This document shows positions 45,549-53,780 of a stretch of DNA of 53,780 bases, one piece after another. The stretch is taken from contig NZ_QRBE01000020.1 in NCBI RefSeq assembly GCF_003363155.1, forward strand, positions 1-53,780. Direction: 5' to 3'. The notes under the pieces are model-generated. The model had not been told where the DNA came from, ran no database searches, and was given only the letters and a program-made list of their open reading frames with translations. Numbering within the stretch: the first letter of the stretch is position 1; every line of letters starts with the position of its first letter. The DNA is from Dyella monticola. GTDB lineage: Bacteria > Pseudomonadota > Gammaproteobacteria > Xanthomonadales > Rhodanobacteraceae. Made by a program: the position numbers and the translations under genes.

Positions 45549-47567
45549 ATGAATACCGTGGCAGCCGATTCCGCCAACCACGCCTCGGAGCAGGACATCC
45601 GGCGCATACGCCAACTGCAAGCGGAGGGCCAGTATGCGGATGCCCTGCACGCGGCCGAAGCGTTGTTGGTCAGTGCGCCCGATCATTACGAAGTGCTGTA
45701 TGTGATCGCCCGCAGCCAGCGCTATCTCGGGCAGATCGACGCCGCACTGAAAACGCTGACACAATTGGAACAGCAACGCCCCCAGTACAGCCGTCTGCAC
45801 GAGGAACGCGGGCATTGCTATGTAGTGATGCGCGATGCGCCACGCGCCATCGATGCGTTGCTGCGCGCCGTCAACCTCAACCCGGCGTTGCCTTCCAGCT
45901 GGAACCTGCTGCAAGGCCTCTACCGCATGATCGGCGATGCCACCACCGCCGCCACCGCCGCATCGCACGTGGCCACGCTGGGCCGCCTCGCGCCGGAGGT
46001 AGTGCGAGCGACTAGTCATTTTTCCGATGGCGAATTCGATTCCGCCGAACAGATCATCCGCCCCTATCTGCTGAAAGTCGGTAACGATGTGGAAGGCATG
46101 CGCCTGCTCGCGCGTATCGGCCTGGCGCGCGAAGTGCTCGACGATGCCGAAATCCTGCTCGACGCCGTGCTGAAAATTGCGCCGGACTACCGCGCCGCGC
46201 GTTACGACTATGCCTGCGTGTTGTTCGAACGACACCTGTACCAGCGCGCCTGCGAGCAGATCGAACAACTGCTGGCCGCCGATCCGCATCATCCTGATTA
46301 CCGCACCTTGTATGCCAGCGCCAGCGTCGGCCTGGGCGAGCACGATCGCGCCATTGCGCTGTACCGCGCGCTGCTGAAGGAACTGCCCGGCGCGGCGGAT
46401 GTGCATTTGTCGATGGCCCATTCGCTTAAGACACAGGGCAAGCAGGCCGAGGCCATTGACGCCTACCGTGCCGCCACTGCAGCACGCCCCGACTTCGGCG
46501 ACGCCTACTGGAGCCTGGCCAACCTCAAGACCTACCGTTTCGCCGACGATGAAGTGGCCCGCATGCAGGCCGAAGAAGCATCGCCGGCCATATCGCTGGG
46601 CGATCGCTATCATCTGTGTTTCGCGCTCGGCAAGGCGTTTGAAGATCGCGGCGATTACGCCCAGTCATGGCATTACTACGAACAAGGCAACGCGCTGAAG
46701 CGTTCGGAGAGCCGCTACCGCCCGGAGATCATCGAAACCAATACGCGCAGGCAAATCGACATTTGCACGCGCGCGTTTATGGCAGAGCGCGCCGACGTGG
46801 GCGACGCGAGCGCAGACCCCATTTTCATCGTCGGCCTGCCGCGCGCCGGTTCCACACTGCTGGAACAAATTCTCGCCTCCCACTCGCAGGTCGAAGGTAC
46901 GCAGGAACTGGCCGACATCCCGCGCATCGTGCTCGACCTGCAAGGACGCGACCCCAATCTCGACGATCCCCGTTATCCGGGCGTACTGGCCGACATGCAG
47001 CCGGACGACTTCCGCACGCTCGGTGAAAAATACCTGCACGACACGCGCATCTATCGCAGCGGCAAACCCTATTTCATCGACAAAATGCCGAACAATTTCC
47101 GGCACCTTGGATTGATTCACCTGATGCTGCCGAACGCGAAGATCATCGACGCACGCCGCGAACCCATGGCCTGCTGTTTCAGCAACCTCAAACAACTCTT
47201 CGCCACCGGTCAGGAGTTCACCTACAGCATCGACGACATCGCGCGTTACTACCGCACCTATCTTGATCTCATGCAGCACTGGAACCGCGTGCTACCCGGT
47301 CGCGTGCTGCGCGTGCATCACGAAGACGTCGTGGACGATCTGGAAGGTAACGTGCGGCGCATTCTCGATTTCTGCGGCCTGCCATTTGAGCCCGGTTGCC
47401 TGCAATTTCACAAAACCGAGCGCAGCGTGCGCACCGCCAGTTCCGAACAAGTGCGCCGCCCCATCTTCCGAGATGGCATCGACCAGTGGACGCACTACGC
47501 CGCGCACCTCGGCCCGCTCAAGCAAACACTCGCCGATGCGTTGGAGCGCTATCGCGATCCGCGATAG
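45549..47567 (+). CDS. TPR-sulfotransferase fusion protein
   Basis: A 672-residue protein. The first 380 or so residues form TPR-type helical repeats (YADALHAAEALL, GQIDAALKTLTQLEQQRPQ, AIALYRALLKELPGAADVH, QAEAIDAYRAATAARPDFGDAYWSLAN). The C-terminal 250 or so hold a sulfotransferase domain with the PAPS 5'-phosphosulfate loop FIVGLPRAGSTLLEQILASH (about 425-445) and a following FIDKMPNNFRHLGLI, DARREPMACCFSNLKQLF (3'-phosphate site). Such fusions often follow TonB receptors. Acceptor unknown; perhaps a peptide or surface protein. Confidence 0.9.
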   Translation: MNTVAADSANHASEQDIRRIRQLQAEGQYADALHAAEALLVSAPDHYEVLYVIARSQRYLGQIDAALKTLTQLEQQRPQYSRLHEERGHCYVVMRDAPRAIDALLRAVNLNPALPSSWNLLQGLYRMIGDATTAATAASHVATLGRLAPEVVRATSHFSDGEFDSAEQIIRPYLLKVGNDVEGMRLLARIGLAREVLDDAEILLDAVLKIAPDYRAARYDYACVLFERHLYQRACEQIEQLLAADPHHPDYRTLYASASVGLGEHDRAIALYRALLKELPGAADVHLSMAHSLKTQGKQAEAIDAYRAATAARPDFGDAYWSLANLKTYRFADDEVARMQAEEASPAISLGDRYHLCFALGKAFEDRGDYAQSWHYYEQGNALKRSESRYRPEIIETNTRRQIDICTRAFMAERADVGDASADPIFIVGLPRAGSTLLEQILASHSQVEGTQELADIPRIVLDLQGRDPNLDDPRYPGVLADMQPDDFRTLGEKYLHDTRIYRSGKPYFIDKMPNNFRHLGLIHLMLPNAKIIDARREPMACCFSNLKQLFATGQEFTYSIDDIARYYRTYLDLMQHWNRVLPGRVLRVHHEDVVDDLEGNVRRILDFCGLPFEPGCLQFHKTERSVRTASSEQVRRPIFRDGIDQWTHYAAHLGPLKQTLADALERYRDPR

Positions 47568-47596
47568 CGCGGCGCGTGCGAGACCTTAAGCACGCA

Positions 47597-48014
47597 TCAG
47601 CGTTACCGTCACAACTAAATCCGCCTGCACTCACAGATTTGCACGCCGCAGATGTGCGATGGTGGCGTGGTCGGGTGTGCCCATCCGTCTTCGATGAACA
47701 CGGCACACCCGACATGAGTGAAGCGCGGATCGCCGGAGTAACAGCTCAGACGATCCGCTGGCCACAACCAACTAAAGCGAGAGAGAGTTGATCATGGTTA
47801 CTCCCGATCATACGGCACGCACGCACCCGCGTGTTCCCACCATGCCGAGATTTACACCGCTTCACCGCCCCGCCTACGGCGCGGCGTCGGGCCACTCAGG
47901 GCTTTCGTAGAAACGGAATCGGATCCTTCCGCTTTTACATGCAGGATTTTTCCTGCAACAGCCCTTCACGCCACGTGCAATACGTGGCGTGACTTAACGC
48001 CATGGAGTACGCCC
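47597..48014 (+). repeat. Structured leader element, copy B
   Basis: Nearly identical to copy A at 16697-17116: from the short-frame ATG to the gene start I count only six differences in about 220 bases. P1 (GTCGGGTGTGCC), P2, P3 (TGCAGG-ATTTTT-CCTGCA) and P4 (11-bp stem, loop GCAAT) are all present. In P2 the inner pair is A-T where copy A has G-C. It directly precedes the small gene at 48015. Like copy A, it starts soon after the end of an unrelated gene. Confidence 0.8.
47794..47910 (+). CDS. Leader short ORF, copy B (38 aa)
   Basis: MVTPDHTARTHPRVP to GHSGLS, with purine-rich GAGAGAGAG upstream. It differs from copy A only at residues 17 (T to M), 28 and 29 (D-C to Y-G). It may be a leader peptide. 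Confidence 0.4.
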   Translation: MVTPDHTARTHPRVPTMPRFTPLHRPAYGAASGHSGLS

Positions 48015-48362
48015 ATGAATAACGTGCATGACCTGATCAACCCGCCGGGCTATCTGCTGTCCCAGAACGGCTATGAAGCTCTGCAAACGATCCGCGATAA
48101 GCTTCAGCTTATGGGTCAACTTGCGGGTACTGCATCCACGCCGGGTGACAGCAACGCCGTTCTACTATTGCCGCGCGTGTTGATCGGTGAGTTTTTTATC
48201 GATTTGAGCGCGCAACTCAGCCGCGTTCTGGAAGCGGTGGATATTACGCGGAACATGTGGGCCAACCACCGAAGCACTGACGGGCGTCCGCAACGCGTGA
48301 GTCAACAGATATTCGTCAAGGGGTGTACATCTGATTTGAGCATGCGGGCAAGTGAGGAGTAG
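48015..48362 (+). CDS. Small XAC0095-like protein (115 aa)
   Basis: The N-terminal 75 residues parallel the protein at 17117: HDLINPPGYLLSQNGYEAL, IRDKLQLMGQLAGT, ACLL-type NAVLLLPRVLIGEFF and QLSRVLEAV. It has an extra C-terminal tail of about 40 residues (NMWANHRSTDGRPQR...), which may be fused sequence. Preceded by leader copy B. Function unknown; XAC0095 link is from memory. Confidence 0.62.
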   Translation: MNNVHDLINPPGYLLSQNGYEALQTIRDKLQLMGQLAGTASTPGDSNAVLLLPRVLIGEFFIDLSAQLSRVLEAVDITRNMWANHRSTDGRPQRVSQQIFVKGCTSDLSMRASEE

Positions 48363-48465
48363 AGACGTTGGATTCCATTCACCAAGCGGGCCGCAGCCAT
48401 CACAAAGTCATCACGAAACCTTGTGCAACCTTACGGCAGCGTGAAGGCGATGTGCACGCTGCTCT

Positions 48466-48957
48466 ATGACAGGGCGCATTGACGCAGATTTTTTGATAGG
48501 GGAAACGAAAGTGGACTTCGTTGAGTCGATATCGCCGCGTTCATTCGCTGGAGCCTCCCTTGTTCGCCCGAGCCACGCTGCCCCTCAAGGGCTGCGCTTC
48601 CATGTGCGCGCACAAATTGCTCGCAGGTGGGTGAGGGCACGGACGGCGACCGGTTACACGCCCTGCGGCGCCTCGCAAACCGTTATCGATCCGGATGGCG
48701 TGACAAGTACCTACAGCTACGAAACCGGCGGCACGCTGCACAAGCAGCCCACGCGCACCTCGAACATGCTCGGGAAGCCGACCACGGTGGTCGATGGTCT
48801 GGACACCACGGTCTTCAATGCCAACGCGAGCACCAGCTACGACGCCAACGGCAATCTGATCCAGAGCAGCGACGGCTTAGGCATTCAATGCCAGCTGGGC
48901 TACGACGCGCTCAATCGTCTGGTGCAGACGATCGACAACTACAACGGCACGAACTGA
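48466..48957 (+). pseudogene. Orphan RHS 3' fragment with internal deletion
   Basis: From about residue 60, the sequence TGYTPCGASQTVIDPDGVTSTYSYE joins directly to GGTLHKQPTRTSNMLGKPTTVVDGL and ends in QTIDNYNGTN and TGA. The same endpoint closes the 841-residue gene that follows. The intact gene has about 36 further residues between the two parts. The first 60 residues have no RHS similarity and no clear ribosome site. It is a decayed copy, 40 bases before the next RHS start. Confidence 0.75.
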
Positions 48958-48997
48958 TAGGGAAGTTGAATATGCAGCTGGTAACAGGGGATAGGGA

Positions 48998-51523
48998 ATG
49001 AGCTTTGTTCGACGTGTTCTGTTGATGCTATGCACCAGCGTGCTGGGTTTGGGTGTCATTTTAACAGCTGATGCGCAAGCTACATCGGCACCTTATCCTC
49101 CCGGTCCCTATTCAAGTCGCGCTGCGGGCTGGCACGCCTGCGAGGGAAATTTACCATGGGGCGTCCAGCAATACACCGAATACTCCTTTCTTCCTCCTGA
49201 CCAGGCGGTTGAGCAGTGGTGTGCCGAGAGTCCCGTAGCTGACAACAATCTGCTGATGGCCGTAAACGGCTTCGCGGTCTTTTTTCTGCCCGCGCGCAAT
49301 ATTTATCAGACAAATAGCTATCTACAATTAAGTGTAGAGGGTGTTGAGTATTTCATCACCTACAACTGCTCGACTCCCGGTCGCCCCACGTCTGCGCCAT
49401 GCGTCAACTACACGCCAATCAAGAATCTGGGCTGCGGCTGCACTAAAACAGCCAATCCGTCCAACGTCGGTGAGCCTATCAACGCGGCGACGGGAAACAC
49501 CAACGCTGAACAAGACGACTTCGCTCAGGGTGAGCTGTCGCTAAGTCGTTATTACAATAGTGATCCCAATGTGCGTGGTGCGCATGATGGGCTGCAGTGG
49601 CTGACGACGTACGACCGAAGTCTCTCCTTTACATCGTCTGGGTTCAATGGTCCCACGGGCCTTCCAAGTTCACCAACGCAGGTGACGGTGCAGCGCCCGG
49701 ATGGTCAGGAGTTGACTTTCAACAAGGTTAGCGGTGTCTGGCACGGCGATTCGGACGTCAGCAATGTACTCATGGAAACGGACAATAGCAGCGGCTACGT
49801 GTTGTCCTGGACGTTGTTTGTGGCCGCCACGCGGCAATACGAAACCTATTCGCCCATGGGCGCGCTGCTTTCAGTCAGCGACGGCACGCATGTCGTGCTT
49901 ACGCTGACCTACACCAATGGAGCGCAGCTCTCCTCCAGCGGTTCAGCATTGCCTGTGGGTTTGCTTTGGCAAGTCATCGATGCTTATGGTCGTAGCCTGA
50001 CTTACGGTTACGACGGGCAGCAGAACCTAACGACGGTAACGGAACCCGACGGTGGGGTGCTGACGTACGGCTATGACAGTTCAGGAAACTTAATTAGCGT
50101 CACATACCCGGATGGCAAGGAGCGTCAGTATCTCTATGACGAGCTCGCGTACAGTGCGGCGGGCAGTAACCAAAGCAAGCTCACCGGCATTGTGGACGAG
50201 AGCAACACGCGCTACACGACATTTGGTTATCAGGCGGACGGCCGCGCTATCTCTACTCAGGAAGGCAGCGGCGCGAATCTACACACTATTAGTTACGCCA
50301 GCAATGGCAGTGCTGCAACCGTCACTTATCCACTCGGTCAACAAGCCACGGCTACCTTTATTGCGCCGCAAGGCACGGCTATTGTCAGCACGATGAGCGC
50401 ACGCTGCGGTACTGAATGTGACCAGCAATACCAATTGCAGACATTGGATGCCAACGGCTATCCGGCAACGGCCACCGACTTCAACGGCAATGTCACCAAG
50501 ACTGCCTATGACGTCAATGGACTGCTCGACCAACAGATCGATGCATCGGGGTCGACCAGCCAACGCACGACGAACTTCACCTGGAACACGACACTGCGCG
50601 TCCCCCTGACGCGTGTGGTCCAGGACGCTTCCGGCAACACCGTCAGCAATACGCAATGGGTCTATAACACCACCGGCCAAACACTGGCACGTTGCGACAT
50701 CGATCCGAGTAACAGCGCCTCCTCCGGTTACAGCTGCAGTGTGGGTGGCACAGTGCCAGCCGGCGTGCGCCGTTCGACCTACACCTACTGCACCACCATC
50801 GACACCGTGCAATGCCCGATTGTCGGCTTGTTGCTGACGGTGACTGGCCCGCGCACCGATGTCACGCAAACCACCACCTACAGCTATTACATGGCCAGCA
50901 GTGCCACGAACTGCGGCACACCCGGCGCCGCCTGCTACCAAGGCGGCGACCTGCACACCGTCACCGATCCGTCCGGCCACGTCACCACCATCGCCTCCTA
51001 CGACGCCGATGGCCGCATCACGCGCCTCACCGACGCCAACGGCATCAACACCGATCTCACCTATACCCCGCGCGGCTGGCTTTCCACGCGCACCGTCGGC
51101 GGGGCGCAAACGGCCTTCGGCTACACCCCCTACGGCGCGGTGTCGTCCATCACCGATGCCGACGGCATCACCACCACTTACGGCTATGACACCGCCCATC
51201 GGCTGGTGAAGATCAGCGACGCCCTCGGTAATTACATCCAATACACGCTCGATGCGGCGGGCGATAAAACCGCCGAACAGGTCTACGACGCCTCGGGCAC
51301 GCTGCACAAACAGCTCACCCGCACCTTCAACACCTTGGGCCAATTGACCACCGTCGTGGATGGATTGAATCGCACCGTGTTCAACGCCAGTGCCGCTGGC
51401 AGCTACGACGCCAACGGCAACCTGATCCAGAGCAGCGACGGCCTAAGCATCCAACGCCAACTGGGCTACGACGCGCTCAATCGTCTGGTGCAGACCATTG
51501 ACAACTACAACGGCACGAACTGA
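48998..51523 (+). CDS. Secreted RHS/YD-repeat protein, truncated type (841 aa)
   Basis: A signal peptide (1-26, ADAQA) is followed by a Cys-containing N-region, a DUF6531-like segment (EPINAATGNTNAEQDDFAQGELSLSRYYNSDPNVRGAHDGLQWLTTYDRSL, about 165-215) and many YD repeats (GYDSSGNLISVTYPDG, YDVNGLLDQQIDASG, YDADGRITRLTDANG). It stops at QTIDNYNGTN, before the usual RHS core end and variable toxin domain. Full RHS proteins are often over 1200 residues. It is probably a product of tandem recombination. AGGGAATG is its start signal, the same as in the following copy. Confidence 0.82.
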   Translation: MSFVRRVLLMLCTSVLGLGVILTADAQATSAPYPPGPYSSRAAGWHACEGNLPWGVQQYTEYSFLPPDQAVEQWCAESPVADNNLLMAVNGFAVFFLPARNIYQTNSYLQLSVEGVEYFITYNCSTPGRPTSAPCVNYTPIKNLGCGCTKTANPSNVGEPINAATGNTNAEQDDFAQGELSLSRYYNSDPNVRGAHDGLQWLTTYDRSLSFTSSGFNGPTGLPSSPTQVTVQRPDGQELTFNKVSGVWHGDSDVSNVLMETDNSSGYVLSWTLFVAATRQYETYSPMGALLSVSDGTHVVLTLTYTNGAQLSSSGSALPVGLLWQVIDAYGRSLTYGYDGQQNLTTVTEPDGGVLTYGYDSSGNLISVTYPDGKERQYLYDELAYSAAGSNQSKLTGIVDESNTRYTTFGYQADGRAISTQEGSGANLHTISYASNGSAATVTYPLGQQATATFIAPQGTAIVSTMSARCGTECDQQYQLQTLDANGYPATATDFNGNVTKTAYDVNGLLDQQIDASGSTSQRTTNFTWNTTLRVPLTRVVQDASGNTVSNTQWVYNTTGQTLARCDIDPSNSASSGYSCSVGGTVPAGVRRSTYTYCTTIDTVQCPIVGLLLTVTGPRTDVTQTTTYSYYMASSATNCGTPGAACYQGGDLHTVTDPSGHVTTIASYDADGRITRLTDANGINTDLTYTPRGWLSTRTVGGAQTAFGYTPYGAVSSITDADGITTTYGYDTAHRLVKISDALGNYIQYTLDAAGDKTAEQVYDASGTLHKQLTRTFNTLGQLTTVVDGLNRTVFNASAAGSYDANGNLIQSSDGLSIQRQLGYDALNRLVQTIDNYNGTN

Positions 51524-53780
51524 CGACAGTATGTCGTCGATCAAACGTCACGGATCGGATGGAAGGGAAAAGTGGAATGAAAAACGCTATCGATGGAGAA
51601 AGGGAATGAGCCGTATCCGCGCTTTGATGCTGAAGGTGTGCATCGTGTTGTGCGCCGTCTCCTGCGTGTCCGTGCGGGCTCAAACGGTTACACCACCTTA
51701 CCCGTTCGCTGTCTACCCGAGTCGCGCAGCAGCGTTGCATGCCTGCGAGGCAAATATTCCATCCGCCATCGAATATTTCAATCGCAGCTTTCCGCCTCCG
51801 GACTATGTGGCCAGGGCATATTGTGATGAAGAAGGTAGCCCAAATAGCACGGCTGTGGATGTGAACCCCACGATAATCTTCGTGTCGGTCGCACGTAATC
51901 AGTATCAGGTAACAGACTACGTAACGGAGCAAGTGTTTGGTGTCGTATATATGGTCCCCTGTTCAGGGACCAATCCGCCGGCGTCCTGCGGCAAGTACAG
52001 CCCTCAAGATAGTCTCGGTTGTACTTGCACTAACACGGCCATCAAGTCCATGGGTGGTGATCCGATTAATCTGGCAACCGGGGACACCTATACAGAACAA
52101 GACGATTTCGCTCAGGGCGACCTTGCACTGAGTCGTTATTACAACAGCGACCCCAATGTGCGTGGTGGTCATGATGGGGTGCATTGGCTGACGACCTATG
52201 ACAGGAATCTTTCGTTTACGGCATCAGGGTTTGACGCCTCCAGTGGTCGTCCGAGCTCGCCGACAGAGGTGTCGGTTCAACGTCCTAATGGACAGGAGTT
52301 GGCGTTCAACAAGGTTAATGGAGTTTGGCAAAGCGATTCGGATGTCAGCAACGTTTTGACGGAGGCGGACGACGGTAGCGGCTATGTGTTGTCCTGGACC
52401 CTATTTGTCACAGACACGCGGCAGTACGAGACGTATTCGCCCATGGGTTCATTGCTTTCGGTCAGCGATGGCACCCACACCCTCCTTACGCTGACTTACA
52501 CCGATGGCGCCACGCAACAGTCGTCGACGGGCTCGGTGTTACCGGGCGGTTTGCTGTGGAAAGTCACCGACGCCTACGGTCGCAGCTTGACTTTCGGTTA
52601 CAATAGCCAATTAAACCTGGCATCGGTGACCGAGCCGGACGGTGGAGTACTGAGCTATGGCTATGATTCGTCCGGTAACCTGATCAGCGTCACCTACCCG
52701 GATAGCAAGCAGCGCCAGTACCTCTATGATGAGTCGGCTTATAGCGCTGCCGGCAGCAACCAAAGCAAGCTCACGGGCACCGTCGATGAGAGCGGTACCC
52801 GCTATAACACCTTTGGCTACCAGGCCGATGGCCGGGCGACTTCCACCCAGGAAGGCAGCGGTGCCGGCCTGCTTACGATCAGCTACGCCAGTAGCGGAAG
52901 CGCATCCATCGTTACCTATCCACTTGGCCAGCAGGCCACGGCGACGTTCATTGCTCCCCAAGGCGTCGCGATCATCAACAGCATGAGTGCCCGCTGCGGT
53001 ACTGAATGTGACCAGCAATACCAATCGCAGACATTGGATGCCAACGGTTATCCCGCTGTAGCCACCGACTTCAACGGCAATGTCACCAAGACTGCCTATG
53101 ACGCCAGTGGACTGCTCGATCAACAAATCGATGCATCGGGATCGACCAGCCAACGCACGACCAACTTCACCTGGAACACGACACTGCGCGTCCCCCTGAC
53201 GCGTGCGGTGCAGGACGCCAACAGCAACACCATCAGCAACACGGAGTGGGTCTACAACAGCACCGGCCAAACGTTAGCGCGTTGCGACCTCGATCCCAGC
53301 AATAGTGCCGCCTCGGGTTACAGCTGCAGCGCCTCGGGTACGGTGCCGGCCGGCGTACGTCGCTCGACCTACACCTACTGCACCACCGTCGACAGCGTGC
53401 AATGCCCGATTGTCGGCTTGCTCCTGACCGCCACCGGCCCCCGCACCGATGTGACGCAAACCACCACCTACAGCTATTACATGGCCAGCAGTGCCACGAA
53501 CTGCGGCACCCCCGGTGCCGCCTGCTACCAAGCCGGCGACCTGCACACCGTCACCGATCCGTCCGGCCACGTCACCACCATCGCCTCCTATGACGCCGAT
53601 GGCCGCATCACGCGCCTCACCGACGCCAACGGCATCAACACCGATCTCACCTATACCCCGCGCGGATGGCTATCCACGCGCACCGTCGGCGGGGCGCAAA
53701 CCTCCTTCGGCTACACCCCCTACGGGGCGGTGTCGTCGATCACCGATGCCGACGGTGTCACCACCAGCTACGGCTATGAC
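49490..53780 (+). repeat. Tandem RHS duplication, about 2.6-kb period
   Basis: The coding sequence at 49490-51200 recurs at about 52070-53780 with an offset of about 2.58 kb. The starts of the two genes differ (different signal peptides and N-regions). Identity rises towards the 3' part. A shorter third copy of the 3' end is at 48640-48957. Confidence 0.78.
51606..53780 (+). CDS. Secreted RHS/YD-repeat protein, partial (runs off right edge)
   Basis: A frame open from ATG 51606 to the window end (725 codons, checked by hand). A signal peptide (LCAVSCVSVRAQ) is followed by a different N-region, then DPINLATGDTYTEQDDFAQGDLALSRYYNSDPNVRGGHDGVHWLTTYDRNL and YD repeats. It aligns with the upstream copy along its length; the 3' parts (from about 52970) are nearly identical, for example CGTECDQQYQ and TDVTQTTTYSYYM. 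It may be the full-length member of the array, carrying the variable C-terminal domain beyond the edge. Confidence 0.82.
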   Translation, partial: MSRIRALMLKVCIVLCAVSCVSVRAQTVTPPYPFAVYPSRAAALHACEANIPSAIEYFNRSFPPPDYVARAYCDEEGSPNSTAVDVNPTIIFVSVARNQYQVTDYVTEQVFGVVYMVPCSGTNPPASCGKYSPQDSLGCTCTNTAIKSMGGDPINLATGDTYTEQDDFAQGDLALSRYYNSDPNVRGGHDGVHWLTTYDRNLSFTASGFDASSGRPSSPTEVSVQRPNGQELAFNKVNGVWQSDSDVSNVLTEADDGSGYVLSWTLFVTDTRQYETYSPMGSLLSVSDGTHTLLTLTYTDGATQQSSTGSVLPGGLLWKVTDAYGRSLTFGYNSQLNLASVTEPDGGVLSYGYDSSGNLISVTYPDSKQRQYLYDESAYSAAGSNQSKLTGTVDESGTRYNTFGYQADGRATSTQEGSGAGLLTISYASSGSASIVTYPLGQQATATFIAPQGVAIINSMSARCGTECDQQYQSQTLDANGYPAVATDFNGNVTKTAYDASGLLDQQIDASGSTSQRTTNFTWNTTLRVPLTRAVQDANSNTISNTEWVYNSTGQTLARCDLDPSNSAASGYSCSASGTVPAGVRRSTYTYCTTVDSVQCPIVGLLLTATGPRTDVTQTTTYSYYMASSATNCGTPGAACYQAGDLHTVTDPSGHVTTIASYDADGRITRLTDANGINTDLTYTPRGWLSTRTVGGAQTSFGYTPYGAVSSITDADGVTTSYGYD

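Overview
The window looks like chromosomal DNA of a GC-rich gammaproteobacterium, most plausibly from the Xanthomonadales (Rhodanobacteraceae, Dyella/Luteibacter type). This is inferred from codon use, the ESPR-type giant autotransporter, the TonB receptor followed by a TPR-sulfotransferase, the small XAC0095-like proteins and the many secreted repeat proteins. No rRNA, tRNA or CRISPR array was seen.

Layout. 1-356 is a minus-strand copy of a structured leader that recurs at 16.7 and 47.6 kb. 1.1-3.2 kb holds an FG-GAP secreted protein and a frameshifted YVTN beta-propeller gene. 3.3-8.1 kb is a small-molecule redox/hydrolase block: two alpha/beta hydrolases, a TetR regulator with a paired operator, a saccharopine-dehydrogenase-like oxidoreductase and a PEP-mutase/isocitrate-lyase family enzyme. 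8.1-11.1 kb holds a RibD/DHFR-fold protein, a Rossmann reductase, an SDR and a divergent TetR with three near-identical operators. 11.1-15.5 kb is a scarred zone (IS3 and IS30 fragments, a broken VOC gene, a truncated membrane gene) around an HxlR regulator, a HAF-repeat secreted protein and an intact VOC protein. 15.5-22.3 kb has small membrane and DUF genes, a DUF885 metallopeptidase-like protein, a secreted glycosidase-like protein and a second DHFR-fold protein. 23.0-33.1 kb is one giant autotransporter of 3337 residues.

33.2-47.6 kb contains a complete carbon-phosphorus lyase locus: phnF, a DUF1045 2H protein and phnN on the minus strand, divergent from phnGHIJKLM, with a perfect palindromic operator between them. 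No phnCDE transporter is visible. An MFS-like DUF5690 protein lies on one side, and a TonB-dependent receptor plus a TPR-sulfotransferase on the other. REP-like palindromes are scattered in the locus; one is built in frame into PhnH and one into the PhnI tail. 48.4-53.8 kb is a tandem array of RHS/YD-repeat genes: one orphan 3' fragment, one 841-residue gene and one gene running off the right edge.

The most unusual signal is the three-copy leader (about 400 bp). It precedes small XAC0095-like genes, carries a short conserved reading frame (MVTxDHTA...) and several hairpins. Two of the copies are almost identical although the genes behind them have diverged. The third copy keeps the hairpins through paired base changes, which points to a conserved RNA structure.
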